A DNA stretch of 64,000 nt from Laguncularia racemosa (GCA_037954665.1 JBBMOL010000058.1:2108001-2172000); one strand, 5' to 3'; positions 1 to 13,155 are shown, counted from the stretch's first letter. Notes: a model not told the origin generated them from the letters alone. Numbers and translations are program-made.

Positions 1-170
1 CAATTTCCTTTCATTCTCAGTTTTCATTTTCTGATGTGGGAATTCTAATATGGTATTAAAGTGGGTTGTGAGAGTGTTTCTTGATTCGGTTTAATTAGTT
101 CTTGATTCAGATTAATTACTAAAGTTAGTATTTTTCTTGGAAGTTAAATTTTCATATTTGGGCTAAAGAT

Positions 171-370
171 GAATAGCACATATGCTAATACCGTAGATCT
201 TTTCTATCTCTCAGGGTCAGATAGTCTAGGAATGTAAATTGGCAATCTGATCTTTAATGGTAGTAACTATCTTTCACAGAGTAAATTTGTGAAATTGGGA
301 CTTGGGGCGAAGATGAAGATTGATTTCATAAATGGATCAATCTAAAAGCCTATTGACACTTCTATTATGG
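171..370 (+). pseudogene. Copia gag N-terminal fragment
   Basis: Translation from the ATG at 171 gives a gag-like start containing FNGSNYLSQSKFVKLGLGAK and then KIDFINGSI. This matches the plant copia gag pattern LNGxNYxxWSRxMxxAL followed by GFxDGS. One in-frame stop follows the SGSDSLGM stretch. The reading passes directly into protease-type sequence near 367, so most of gag and the start of protease are missing. Confidence 0.6.
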
Positions 371-1146
371 TAGTACATTTAAATAATCTAACGTGGACCT
401 ATCTGACATCATCCTATATACGTCATCTCTACATACATCATATACAAACATTAACTAAACCAATTTGTATTAAGCTTCCAGATGAAAGTATAAAAACTGT
501 ACATGTTACTAATACTGTCATCTTAAAGGAACATGTTGCCTTAAACAATGTGCTCTTAGTACTAGGTTTCAAATATAATCATCTTTCTATAAATTGTTTA
601 AATGTTGTTTCCATATTTTCTGCAACCAATTGTCTTTTTTTAGGACTTGAATACTAAAGATATTGTTGCTATGGCTGATGCTACGAGAGGACTATATGTA
701 ATAGAGTTCGACCCAATTGCTTTATATGTGATAGAGTCTGACCCAATTGTTTCACGTAATAGTTCATCTATTCATTTTGATGTATTTAATTTTGATGCTT
801 TAATTCTTTGTCTTGTACCGTTATTTCGAATGTAACACATGAAGATTCTTTTGGGTTATTACATAATCATTAAGGACATGTTTCCATTTTGAAGTTGAAA
901 CATATACCAAGTTGTGTTGTTCCTACATATGGTAGTTTTGTCTGTAATACATGTCATTTAGCAAAGTCCAATCGTTTGATATTTTCTTTATGTACCTTTG
1001 TTTCTCAACATGTATTTGATTTTCTTAATGTTGATATGTGGGGCCCCTATAGTATTTCGTCTATTTCAGAAGCTAAATACTTCCTCACGGTGGTTGATGA
1101 TAAAAGCAAGTGTACATGGACTCATCTTTTACAACATAAACACTAA
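367..1146 (+). pseudogene. Copia protease remnant, GAG-pre-integrase and integrase N-terminal part
   Basis: Reading 367-657 contains IKLPDESIKTVHVTNTVIL and later NVLLVLGFKYNHLSINCL, the region after the copia protease active site (usually LPDGTxxxVxHxGxVxL, then NVLxxPxFxxNLLS). Reading 889-1146 contains CNTCHLAKSNRL, then FDFLNVDMWGPY and KYFLTVVDDKSKCTW, which is the GAG-pre-integrase to integrase junction (HxxHxDxWGPY, then FLTxVDDxSRxTW). The frame breaks between the two segments. The catalytic DSG of protease is not present. Confidence 0.7.
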
Positions 1147-3581
1147 ACACCATCCATCTTAACTTCTTTTCTTTCATACATATACAACCACTTTTACACT
1201 ACACCCATGTACATTAGATTGTTAATGAGAGTGAATTTACTATTCATGAGTGTCAACAACTTTTTCTTAACCATAAGCATTATTCAACAAAAGACCACTA
1301 CCTACATGCCTCAACAAAATGGAGTGGTAGAGCGAAAATATAGGCACTTGATACAATTTAGGCAATAAGGATTCATTTTAATTTGCCCAAAAGGTTTTAG
1401 GAATAGTGCATTTTAGCAATAACGACCCTTATTGATAAGATGCCAATAGAGAAATTGAATTGGTTGTCTCCTTATTAGATTTTGTTTAACAAGGCTCATT
1501 CATATTCAGATTTAAGAACTGTAGGCTATCTTTGTTATGCCACAATTGTTGATGGCTCCAATGATAAGATGGATGTTAAGGGTTGACGTTGCACATTTTT
1601 GGGGTATTTCTCAAATTGGATTTTTGTCAATAGAGATGTTTTGGTAGAACATGTTTTTCCTTTTCAAGAAGATAGTTCTAAACACATTCTTTCTTCCTCA
1701 TCTCCTTTATTTCCATTTGTTACTTCTTTTAATATTTCAGATGATAATCTTGCATATGTAATTCCTATTACTTGTGTAGATACTTCTCACACATAACCTT
1801 TTGATCATGTTTTACCTAGCTTCTATAGATCTTGTTCCTTCTGTAGATTCTATTCCTTCTATTTGTGCATCACAACAAATAGGAAAAACACCAAATTAGC
1901 TTAAAGATTTTATTCAGTGTTCACTCTAGTATGTCAACTGAAGTAACATAGTCTAGTACACTTAATGCTCCTTTACATTCCCTCTTTAATACATAAACAC
2001 CTAATCCGTATCCTCGAGATTATATGGCCTCTTTAGCAAACATGTTAGTTATTTGTGAACTGTGAACTTATCATGAGGCTGAGGATGGTCTTAGATGGGT
2101 AGAGGCAATGAATAAGGAATTGCTAGTCTTGGAAGCTAATAACACTTGGAAATTGGTTCCTTTGCCTTTGGGTAAGAAGCCAATAGGGTCAAAATGAGTA
2201 TATAAAATAAAAACTAGATGGGACTATAGAACGATATAAGGTTATGGTGGTGGCAAAGGGATATAATCAGGTAAAGGGCAGTGTCATGTACACACCTTTT
2301 GTCCAGTAGCTTAATTTATCGCAATTCACATGTCGTTAGTAGCAGCAACAGTTCAAAAATGGCATGTCCATTAGTTGGATGTTAATAATGCTTTTCTTCT
2401 TGGTTATTTAGATGAAGAAATATACATGGAGCTACTTGTTGGATAGGGATCTATTCCTTCTGGACATGTATGTAAATTAGTGTGTTCTTTATACGATATA
2501 AAATGGGCTTCTCATCAATGGAGTCAAGAGTTCACTCATTTTATTTCTTCACTTGGTTTTATACAATTAAAGAATGACTATTCTTTATTTACTTGAAAGA
2601 GAAATGATGAATTTCTAGTGGTACTTCACATATGTCAATGATGTTTTAATTGTGGGGAATTCTCTTAAAGCTATATGTGAAGTTAAGCATTTGATTGACA
2701 AAGCATTTGCTATCAAAGACATGAGTGATGTACCTTTCTTATTAGGAATTGAAGCTTATAGGATATATGTAGGTTTTATGATCAATAAGAGGAAATATTC
2801 ACTTAACATTTTGCAAGAGGTGGGTTTAACTACTGCTAAATTAGCAAAAGTGCCTTTTGTTCAAGGAATTCGATTTAATTGTACTTCTAGTGATCTTTTG
2901 CCTGATCCTTCTTCTTATAGATGAATAATTGGAAGGTTATTATATCCTACAATCACTAGACTAGATATTTCTGTTACTGTTCAATAGTTAAGTCAGTTTG
3001 TGGCCAAACCTCATATGATTCATTATCATGTTGTAGTTTATGTTCTTAAGTTTTTGACAGGCACTTTTGATTAGGGTCTTTTCTATTGATCTTCTTCCTC
3101 TCTTGCCCTACATGGTTTCTCATGTGTAGATTGGGGAACTAATGTTGATTGCAAGTCTCTTACTGGTTTCTGTATGTTTCTTGGCTCTTCTCTCATTTCT
3201 TGGAAGACTAAGAAATAGGCTACTGTTTCTACATCTTCTACTGAAACAGAATACAAAAGTATGGCACCATCCATGAAAGAGTTGCTTTAGTTGTCTTACT
3301 TGCTTCGTGACTTTTAGTTGCTAGTTACTCTTCTTATCACTTTATATTTAGATCGTTGTTCCGCTCAATTGATTGCAAAAAAACCATGTTTGCATGGCTA
3401 TATCAAGCATATTGATGTCGATATACATTTTACACGAGATCATGTTTCCAATAGTTTTTTGCACATTATATATATTCCTTCTCATTCACGAGTTGCAAAT
3501 CTTATGACAAAGGCTACCAAAGAATCACATTTGCATAATTTTTCTTCCAAGTGGGGTCGTATCTCATGTGGTTCTCAATAG
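1147..3581 (+). pseudogene. Copia integrase C-terminal part, reverse transcriptase and RNase H remnants
   Basis: Frames shift repeatedly. Around 1310 a YMPQQNGVVERK-like integrase motif is visible. At 2100-2200 an EAMNKELLxLEANNTWKLVPLP motif opens the RT domain. At 2630-2924 a YVNDVLIVGNS block replaces the RT catalytic YVDDILI (the first D is N), followed by LLGIEAYR. Reading 3318-3581 ends with IKHIDVDIHFTRDHV and YIPSHSRVANLMTKA, the RNase H C-terminus. Many stops rule out function. Confidence 0.75.
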
Positions 3582-3778
3582 TTAGTTTACTTTAGTTTAT
3601 TTATTATGTGTGTAGTTTATTACACATGTTAATCGTTCTTTAGTATATAAACAATTGTAATAGCATAACAAAACTAACCGACTCATTCTATACACAATTC
3701 AACATATCTTTCTTGAACTTTATCCTTCTTCTCTCTAGTGATCAACTGTTCATGATAATTAGTATAGGAACTGTAATA

Positions 3779-5240
3779 CAAACACTTGACATAGATAAAA
3801 AATAATCTTAAAAATATACTATTTAAAATTGAGTATTGAAAACCTGATTTTAAGTTTACTTGAAATTGGGTATTAAACACCTAATATTATTTTTCCAAAT
3901 TAAAATCAAGAGTTCAATACATAGTTTTACTCCAAATAAAAAAATATATAAACAATAAAATTGAATGTTCAATACACAATGTCATACCAATTCAAAATTG
4001 GTTTTCAACACCTGATTTTAATTAGTATATTTTTTTAAATACTTTTAATTATATAATATTTTAAGAATTTTTTAAAAGTAATATTATATTCTTTTTCCCG
4101 GAGTTTTCTGTTTTCTACCAACGAAGATTCTTAAGAGTTTTAATTTTTTTGTGTTATAAATATTACGGCGAAGGCTATTTGACGTATTATATTATTTTTC
4201 AGCATTTTGATAATGAATTTTGTTCTTTCGGTCAATATCCGTGAAGTGAAGAATGAAATGACACACGGTGACACTAAAAAGTGGAAATTTTCGGTCGCTA
4301 CGCTCAATAGATGCGCTGCCACTTCAATCAACTCCATTGAACAAACAGAGGATCATTGTGACACCTGGCACGTTACAGCGACTAAAGTGTAAATCAATAA
4401 ACAAAACGATTTTAGCTTTTACATTTATTTTAGTCGATTGGACAGTTATCAAATCCAACTCAAGATCGTTATTTAAATAATTTATCCAACCAAACTCAAA
4501 GTTTAAACATATTTAGTCCAACAAATTTATAATCCTAAACGTATAAATCTAAGCTTTAAATATATAACAAATTTTATCGAATTTAAATCAAGCCTTCATA
4601 CATATTTAATTATATATATATATATATATATATTTCTAAAAATCACTCTTGAGTGAGCTTAGTCAAACCGAGCCCACAAATAGCATTTTGAGCCAAGCTC
4701 GAAGCTCGAAAAATTTTCAAATCAAGGTTTGAACTGGAGCGCAATAAAATTCAACTCAACAAGATCTTTTGCACTACAGCAGTAACAATTTTTTCTTGAA
4801 CATGTCAAGCTAGGACCATGTGTATAAAAGAAAGGTGCACCTAACACTGATTATTACGCTACCCAACGAACACCAGAACCCGCCCAAAAAATGCTAAGGC
4901 AGTTTGATCAAAAGATAACCAACGTACCAAACGCCAAAACATATCAAAGCCAAAGCCGTAAATATGAGGGTCTTCTAAAACGACTTTTGTACCCAAATCT
5001 TGCAGCAGGGCACTTATTTGTATCTGAAGCTAAAGCAAAGATGGGTTACCAAAACATACCGCAGTTAGATAATAATTTCAGATTGTCACATAATAATAGA
5101 TCACAAAGCAGGAGGTCCTCATCGTAAAACCGATAACTGCAGGCAAAATCCGAGCAAATGAGCTGGAATTTCATCAGAAGAAAAACAAAATGTGCTACTA
5201 ACAATTTTACAACATTATTTGCATTTTCATTCTATCTGCA
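3779..5240. other. AT-rich intergenic stretch 3' of PEX22
   Basis: I see no coding signal. The only structure is a TA microsatellite at 4611-4632 and A/T-rich low complexity. The last few hundred bases probably include the PEX22 3' UTR, since that gene runs leftward and stops at 5241. Confidence 0.5.
4611..4632. repeat. (TA)n microsatellite
   Basis: About eleven perfect TA units in AT-rich intergenic DNA. Confidence 0.9.
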
Positions 5241-8200
5241 TCAAATGGACCCAAAGAACTGTTCCAAGGATGGAGAAGAGAACACATTAGAAGCAGCCCT
5301 TTCATGCCTTGTGGGAGAGACGTGAAGTTGATATTTGATGAATCTCTGTAATCAAATGCCACATTACAAAATCAATCGCATCCATAATGTGCAATGCCGG
5401 ACATTACCAGAGGAGAGAGCAAAGAGCACTTACAGCTAATTGTGATATGATTTCAGGGCTTGTATCAATATGCCAGTCTGGTTCTAGTTGCCTAACAAAA
5501 GATGTACGGCCATTCTCTATGCTACAGAAGAGAACCTGCACGTATATTCAAGATTAGTTAACAGAGAGACAATAGAGAAAGGCAAGATGAAGACGTTCTA
5601 ATTCAAAGAAAATTTAAAGGAGATCAACAAATTAGGATTAATCTAGAGAGCTGCAGATTGAACTATTTGAACCATCAAATTTGTGTCATTTGACCATGAG
5701 TTCAACTGTATCATCAATTTTTGGCCAAAAAAAAAACTGTATCATTAATTATACACAAGATGAGGGTTACAGCCATAATAGGAGAGTGGCTTTATTCCTC
5801 GTAAAATTTGTCCCTAAGCAGTTGTATGAAGCTATGCTTCTGAGAAGATTGCAGTGGAGAACATTGTTTTTTCATGGAGCTCCAAGCAATTATAAACACA
5901 ATAACTGATGAGGTAACTGATTTTATAAAAAATGAACAAGGATTCTCATTATTATGGTAGCTGTTGAGGCACAATTTAAGTATTCAGGAACATAGAATAG
6001 AGTAGAGCACATAATCTGAATAAAGAAAAGAACCAGTCACAAGAAATCCACATCAAGTAGATAGATCTCTATGACCGATCAATGCTATTCAAAGCCAACT
6101 AGAATAATACAAAACGCTGACACCAGTGGCAAAATTTCAGAGGAATTTCTCTACCTTGTCCTTGATCAGGCCACCTGAAGTAAAAACTCCAGCATCTTCT
6201 AAAGCCTGAAGAACCTTACCCTGCAGAAGAGATTTCCAATAATTACCAAATGCTTAACAAATGTGAAAAGACTACCTCCCTTTTCTTCACACGACCTACT
6301 TCATCTAAAAAGATATGGAGAACTGTTTGCCAATAGAAGAAAGCCAAAACACTTGGAAAGTGTACAAGGCATGTAGATATTATTTATCAGTGCGGTGGAA
6401 CGTAATTGCAGAGGCTTCCATCAGAAGCCCAGTACCAGCACAAAGTAAGCTATACATACTGCAACTTGCTCAAATGAAAATCTCTCGAGTAGAAAAAGAA
6501 AAATGATAGCGATATCTGAAGTACCTCACTCTCATCATCCAGAACTCTTTCCATCAGGTAGAGGTCACAAAATTTAGTGATCTCCAGGAGTACCTCCAAA
6601 ACAGAGGATCTCACAGTGGCTTTTGTCTGCGAAGAAAGTAGAGTATTCATACTATTCAACTGCTATTCCAACCATAAGATCCACCAGAAGAAGTACTATT
6701 ACCTGAAGCTCTTCAGGGCTACTTTCTTCAAGAATTACGCCAAGTAAACGACATGTCACCTATACAAGAGTCAAAACTAGAAAATGTAAGCCTTAAGGAA
6801 AATAGATTCACTCCAATGATTAGGCAAAGTGGCAATTGCATTTGATCTCATAACTCAACACGTAATATAGCACAAGAAGAAGTCAAATGTGAGGTGGAAG
6901 ATACTTCAGGATAGGCATTTCTTTTGGCAAGAAAGATTACATTAAGATCAAGAAGGAAAAGAGATGACTTTATAAAAAGCATTTCTTTACTACAATATGC
7001 AATTAGAATGATGATAGACCCAAAATAACCCAAGTCTATGTTAGGCGTAATCAAAGGAGGGCAGGTCAGCAATAAAAAAATAATAAGGGCAGATTCGGTT
7101 AAATTGTTTTAGTCGGTTAGAGGTGGTTGCTAACAACCAACCATTAGGTTGTTAGGAAAACTAAATTTGTTAGCAATAGATACTTAGTATAAAGAAGAGA
7201 ATGTTAATCAGAAAGAAGACAGAAAAATCAGAGTGATTGAGCCCTAGGTTGGAGATCCTGGTCCTTGAAACTAGAAATAGCATTGTAACTCCTTGTTTTT
7301 GGTTAATAAAAATCATTAGATTCTTACTTGCATCCGGGATCCTATCAAATGATTGCAATCAGCATCAGGATCAACAAGAAGCAATGCCAAAGCAGATAGT
7401 CAAAACACTGCACATTGCTCATTAAACAACCATGGCCAAATGTCATAATGAACAAGCCTACCGAATATGACTTCAGAGGGAAAAAAAAAAAACAAAGGGA
7501 AGACTTTTGTTTGTTATTTGAGAACCACCTGTTTGGTGCACTGGAGGAATAGGTTATCTTTCTAAGTGCAATTTCATTTTTATCCAAGCTATAACAGGCT
7601 TCCCAATAACTTTAAGCAACATGATTTTATATATGTGTGTGTGTTTATAAACAAGATTATGCCAGATATAAACTGCAGATCATCCACCCGAACAAAATCA
7701 CTTATCCAGCAAAGACCTTACCATTTCACTTGCAGTTTTACATAATTGCAAACCTGAAGAACAAAAAATAAAGTACCCATTTTCATAGAAGGCTTCAAGT
7801 GTGACATGAATCTCAAATAGATTGCTCATGATAATACCATATAGGAAATGGAAATGAAGACAGAAAATCTTAATATCATCTTTAGCATGAGAAACAAAAG
7901 AACTCTAGATATTCTATGGAGCTCCTTGTTATACTTCTCTATTCCTCTCTTCTTTTTCTGCTCATGAAATCAAATCCCACAATTTGCAGGCATACCTAGA
8001 TAGGTCAAAGAAAATCTAAGCTCTCTCTACGCTATAAGAAAGCTTACAACAAAAAGTTGAGCTTCACCAAACAAAGATAATTTATAATTGAAAGTGAAAA
8101 AATTGATATTTTTATTGAATACAGGGTCTTTTCTGTGAAGGACAGTAGTCTAAATAAAAGCTAAAAGTTGGAATGTAAAGTCCAGGAAAGGAAAAATGTT

Positions 8201-11200
8201 CAGTATGAAAAAAATACTAAATAAGATATGCCTGCTCAATAGCACCATGAGAAGGACCTCGTGTTACCTTTCTTCCTTCACTCAGCTTTTGTCTTACTAT
8301 CTGACCCAATGTAGGCTGAAAAGAAGATGGAGAAGTGAATTAGAGGAACTCAATAATTGAAAGGAGATCTGCAAGGACTATGAGATGAAAAACTACCTTT
8401 ACAGGTTGAAAAAACTCATCAACAACATTTTGCGCTCTTAAATCTTCTGAAGTTGAACAGACTTCTGAATTCACCAATGAAGCATTTGTTGGAACATTGA
8501 CACCAGAACCACCAGGTGTAGGCGCTTGCCTTTTTGGTACCCTTCTTTCAGGTCTGCTGGGCGATCTCAACAGCCTCCATGTAAAAACTATGGCTATAGC
8601 AAACCCTGCGATAGCCCCAACTGACCGTGAATTCTGAAAGAAGCGATGACTTCATAAGAAATCCTTATAAACAATCTGAATTCCAATCTGTAACACTTCC
8701 AAATTCAATGAATACAGTAACTTGTGCAAAATCATGCTTAGCTTCTAATTGTTAAACACTAGCTACCTTAATCTCATCGCCTTAGTTCACATCCTACAGT
8801 TGTCACTTGTAAGAGATTTTACATAATGCAATATCTTTTTTGTAGTACCAGGGACAATCCCACTGTTGAGCACTTCTCCCCCCACTGATCACCTATCCAA
8901 CCAAGTGTAGAAGAAAATATATACCAAACACGCAAGGATGCCATGGTGACTATATAAAGAATTGGATGAAATATCAGCTCCCCGGCCCACGGGGCGGTCA
9001 GATCAGATAAAGGGCATGTACCAGCAAGGAAGTGCATCACCCGGCATCTGGGGCATAAGGAAGGGAGGTAAAAAAGACAAGAAACCATTCTAGTATTTCC
9101 AAATCTATGCAGGAGAATAAGACGATTAAGGAGCTTGCTGACTGCAACCTATCCATTCCGTTACTTTTTTCGGACCATAATTTACATAGCAAGTGCTCAT
9201 GAATATTCTTAACTAGACAGATCAATTTCAAAGGCATGTTCATTATGGCAAAGTATAAAGTTGGTCATGATTGGTAGATAGATATTCAGAAGGTACATTA
9301 GCTTATGGGTTGGGCATCTCAGAATCTAACAGGGAAAATTGGGATGACTACCTTAATCATGTTTTATCCCTCCATACAACAACAGTTCAATCTTCTTTTG
9401 ATGGGACCGTATGTGGGACAGACCTCTCCTCTATTTTTTTCTCTGTTGCAATTAATAAAGATTCTTAATCGAGCTCAAACTAAAATGTGATGCATGAATG
9501 TGGCAAGGAATATATTACCTGCTGAAAGAAATAAGGTTAGGTACAAAATATGGTTGCTATCCTTCCTGGTTTGTTGTCCTATTGTAAAGTAAGGAATGGC
9601 AGAGAGGATAAGGTAAAGAGACAGCTTACTAGGAAGATACAATGTTTTCAGCAAAATCCCCCAAGACAAGTTCTCACCAGTATTAATAATCAAATATGAC
9701 ATCTTGCAGAGGGATAAAGACAAGTAGCTCTCTTCTCATGCATTCTTTTCTTTAATGTGAAGCACCATCCCCATAGATTTTTTTTTTTTTTTGGATATAA
9801 TGTCAGATTTTTCATTAAATAACAAAATTACAGAAGGAAGGGGCAATTGCCCACAATACAAGAGAGAAGGTCCACAAGAATCGTAAAATTTCAAGTGAAT
9901 CACCAAACAAAAATAAAGGGTGATTAGATTGAAATCTTGGCAAGAAGCACCACTGGAGCAAAAAGTCAACAATGACTATTACTAGTATAAAAACAAAAAA
10001 GGATCGTACAGGTTACATCTGCAGCCAAACAAGAACTAAGACCTAATCTTATTTCATTCTTTACTTTCCAAATATAGTATACAACAAACCCAAGTAATAG
10101 TGTCCAAGAAGAAGTCATCTTGGGACCCAGCTAGTTAAAGGGATCAAGAATATCCACTGCTTGGGAAGGCACCACCATACTGTTCAATCTCATCTCCTCC
10201 AACCTGCTCCATACTTCATGCACAAAAGCACACTTAAGGAAAAGATAGCAGAAATTTTAAGGAGTAACACCCCAATGTACCAATTTATCAAGGGTAGTAA
10301 GTCCTTGATGAGCCATCAACCATAAGAAGAAGGAAAATCTAGGAGCCAACTGTTTTTGCCAAACCACCTAGAACCAACAAGTCCTATTACCTTGTGCTCG
10401 AAGAGAGCCATAAGCCTCCTTGATAGTGAGCGGTTTTGTGGGCTTATCCTTCCAAACAAATCTATCATCACTGCTGGTTTTAGGGATGAAGGCAGAACTC
10501 ACCTTCCGGCCAATCCCACCCATTCTGATCGATAATACAGCAAATTCTAGCTTCCTTCGGGAAACCAGAAGAATATATAGTCCATTCTGATAGCCAAGAA
10601 TACAAAGGGCCTTTAGGGTGCCAATTGTCATACCAAAGCAATATGGAATTCCCATTACCCACCTCCCACTTAAACAAACTTTGTGCCGAAGGTCTCAATT
10701 GTAAAATTTTCCGCCAAGACCAAGAGGCAGTTACTGAATTTTCATGGTCCAAAAATTCTTTTCTCTAATAAGTTCCACACACACCTGGCTAGGCCACAAG
10801 CTAATGCCCTCATCCATGCAAAGGGTCCAAAATGTCCTAATGCCCTCAACCTATAGATTGTTGACTATTGGCTTGTACTATATGTATGGGTAGCCTCAAG
10901 AATTGTCCATAGTGGGATCTAAGACCACATGATATTTCACATGAGCATTCCTCAGCTTTAACCACTAATGAAAAGGTACTTTCATCAAAATGGCATTATC
11001 ATGTAATGTACCAATAATGAATGCCCTATGGGTGTTTAAGAAATCAATGCTCTTTTCATTCAAACCCTTGAGGTGATAATTCTTAAGTAATTCCAGGCCC
11101 TTACAACTAGTCCGAGAGTTAGCAAGGCAGGTCAGACATTGTTTGCAAGAATAGGGATTAGGACTTTTGAATAAGGCTAAGCTCCTTCAAGCCTACTTGA

Positions 11201-13155
11201 AGTTGTAGAAAGAGTAAAACTGTGAGCAAAACACGCTTTCCTTGCGAAGTTGATGCAGAATCAGTTGATCTCCTTCTATCACGTGCCCTATAGGCTAGGA
11301 CCATTCTGGAATTTGACATCATTCTAATTCTTGGAAGAGAAATACTTTGTAAAGAGACCAGAGAAGCTCATTCAACAGTTCCTTTCCTGTGATTGGTCAT
11401 ATATGATTAAGTTCATGCACAAACTTTTTCTATAAGCTAGCTATTTTAGAGCTTTTGCATTTCTAGCCCAAAACTTACAGACATCATTCCATTTCGATGC
11501 ATTTACAAATAGAGGAAAAATTAAAATAATACAATATATAATAAATTAAATCCATCATTTCTGAAGGAACTGAGATAGTGTTTGGTAGACCATATATGAA
11601 TCTGGATTGGATAAATTTATCCTATCTAGTGTTTGGCTTGGCCTCTAGCTAAAACAAATCCAAACTAACATGTTTAGTACGTCATGGAATATCATAATAG
11701 TCCAATAGAAGGATAACGAAAATGCCTACTCAATACAATTAACACAATTACTCCAAACTATGTTATAGAATCAATACGATTCAGACAACTCATCTTAACA
11801 CTACCAAACACTTAATATGAGAAAGAAAATAACTACTTATCATATCCCATCATATCTAGCTTGTTCATTACTATATCAAATCTAATCCTCCCATATACAA
11901 TCCAATCTGGACTGATAAACATTCACATGATTAGATAAAATAACCAACAAAAAAGTATTTGGAGTGAAAATGGTGTCACTTCAAAATATTTTTGCAAAAA
12001 TAGCAATGTGTCATCCTAATCATTTCATCTGGGTAAGTCAATATTGCCAGCATTGGCCATGACTATGGACTTCATTCTTTGCCATATGACTTCAGACAGA
12101 AAAATTTGACTCATTGCAAAATATCCTATCTCATTTTAACACAAAAGGTTGACCTGGTTGTACGAGAAAAACCTATAGTCTTGAATTCCACGTCTACCAA
12201 AAATCATTTGTTCAGTTTGTGTACGCAATACAAGACTAGTCTTAACAGCACTCAGTTCCAATATAATATTTCATCTATCAGATTGTAGCTCAGCCTAATT
12301 ATGCTAGTGCCCCTTCCTTACAATTGAGGAAACATCTCACTACGTGACTAAACCTGCAAAATTCAAATTCCCAACAAAACTTTTCAATGGAATCAAACGA
12401 TACATTAGAGTTTTAGCTTCGGAATACTCCTAATATGATAGCAATTGACAGCGAAACCAGGTGAAAAGAATTCATTTTCTTTAAGTAAATTTATCACACC
12501 GATCAATCCTTCTGACATGTAAATAACAACTCCAACAATCCATTATGGATGCATTAGTTCTACAGAAAATATTATCCAAATACTTTTTAGTATTTATTAT
12601 AATTTAGCATTGACAAAGCTCAAATACTACAATTGCAAAAGTCAAGAAGTTGCAATTACCGGTATCCTTTTAGAGGTAGGTGTTTGTTTAAGTACATGAC
12701 AGGAGCTAGTTTGTCTATAGGCATAATTTACTACAATGGAAAGTAGTTTCCACCAGGAACAGGCTGCTTCTACCATCGCCAAGTTGATTAATACGATAAT
12801 ATCAGACAATTGCAAAGACGTTACCAAAAGCTACAAACTACAGAGAAATTCAAACCCTAGGACTTCAATCTCCGACTAATTACGCTCAATAAACACGGCT
12901 ACAGCAGCATAATCATTAAAATTTTTAACATAATTCAAATTCGCAAAATAACTAACTAAAAATACACAATTTTGTCACATAAACTGCTGAATTACCACTA
13001 TCAGATCCGAATACTAGATAAAGAGGAACGAGCAAAGGTTATACGTATACCAAGTTATTGAGAGAGATCGAGAAGAGACTCGAGAACTTGAAGGTGAGAT
13101 AAGCACCGAATCGCTTAATTAGCTGAACTAGCTCGTCTTTCGAGGTGTCTGCCAT
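5241..13155 (-). CDS. PEX22: Peroxisome biogenesis protein 22 (PEX22), 8 exons, 272 aa
   Basis: PEX22 is the peroxisomal membrane anchor and activator of the ubiquitin-conjugating enzyme PEX4, used to recycle the import receptor PEX5. Exons (minus): 13155-13051, 8633-8397, 8315-8268, 6759-6703, 6626-6525, 6220-6155, 5535-5434, 5345-5241. All introns are GT-AG. The protein starts MADTSKDELVQLIKRFGAYL. A membrane segment lies near residues 38-53 (VGAIAGFAIAIVFTW), followed by a basic stretch (RSPSRPERRVPKR). The C-terminal domain contains LEVLLEITKFCDLYLMERVL, GVFTSGGLIKDKVLFCS, RQLEPDWHIDTSPEI and the end LEQFFGSI. The length is close to Arabidopsis PEX22 (about 280 aa). The start is the first ATG, and the frame is open to the first donor. 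Every exon is a multiple of three. The family match is from memory and strong. Confidence 0.93.
7104..7327 (+). mobile_element. Possible LTR fragment or solo LTR in PEX22 intron 3
   Basis: The stretch starts TGTTTTAGTCGG and has the paired words gttgctaacaac and aggttgttaggaaaac. It then has a TATA-like tagtataaagaag and ends with a polyadenylation-like ggttaataaaaatcatt. This is the usual order in short copia LTRs (start, TATA, poly(A) signal, end). I found no clean target-site duplication or primer-binding site, so limits and class are uncertain. Confidence 0.3.
9780..10849 (-). mobile_element. 5'-truncated LINE (non-LTR retrotransposon) in PEX22 intron 1
   Basis: On the minus strand the translation contains ASWSWRKILQLR, then FKWEVGNGNSILLWYDNWHP and DDRFVWKDKPTKPLTIKEAY. 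This is the zinc-binding C-terminal region (zf-RVT) that follows reverse transcriptase in plant LINEs. Further on, SFFLWLMAHQGLTTLDKL and CAFVHEVW fit the same family. A run of about 14 T from 9779 is the poly(A) tail. Flanking cccatagatt (9770-9779) and cctatagatt (10850-10859) match at nine of ten bases and look like the target-site duplication. The reverse transcriptase core and endonuclease are missing, so it is dead on arrival. It lies in the same orientation as PEX22. Confidence 0.8.
10860..11560. other. Unrecognised stretch in PEX22 intron 1
   Basis: The minus strand is open for about 45 codons near 11102-10970, with a segment reading NYHLKGLNEKSIDFLNTHRA, then a stop. I do not recognise it. 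It may be a decayed piece of an older mobile element. Nothing else is visible here. Confidence 0.3.
11577..11812. mobile_element. MITE candidate in PEX22 intron 1
   Basis: The ends are perfect 12-bp inverted repeats: AGTGTTTGGTAG at 11577-11588 and CTACCAAACACT at 11801-11812. The 236-bp body is AT-rich and non-coding, which is the layout of a miniature inverted-repeat element. The left end is preceded by ta and the right end followed by ta, so a TA-type duplication is possible. I could not settle the target-site duplication or superfamily. An internal echo of the end (tagtgtttgg near 11637) is present. Confidence 0.5.

Larger units (their letters stand above)
1..3778 (+). mobile_element. Decayed Ty1/copia LTR retrotransposon
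   Basis: This is a copia element on the plus strand in normal domain order: gag N-terminus, protease remnant, integrase, reverse transcriptase, RNase H. A primer-binding-site remnant (TGGTATTAAAG, 51-61) resembles the initiator-tRNA-Met site TGGTATCAGAGC, so bases 1-50 are probably the end of the 5' LTR. RNase H ends near 3581. The stretch 3582-3778 ends in ggaactgtaata, similar to the 5' LTR end ggaattctaata, so it is the likely 3' LTR. Stops and frameshifts throughout show it is dead. The 3' LTR limits are inferred. Confidence 0.75.
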
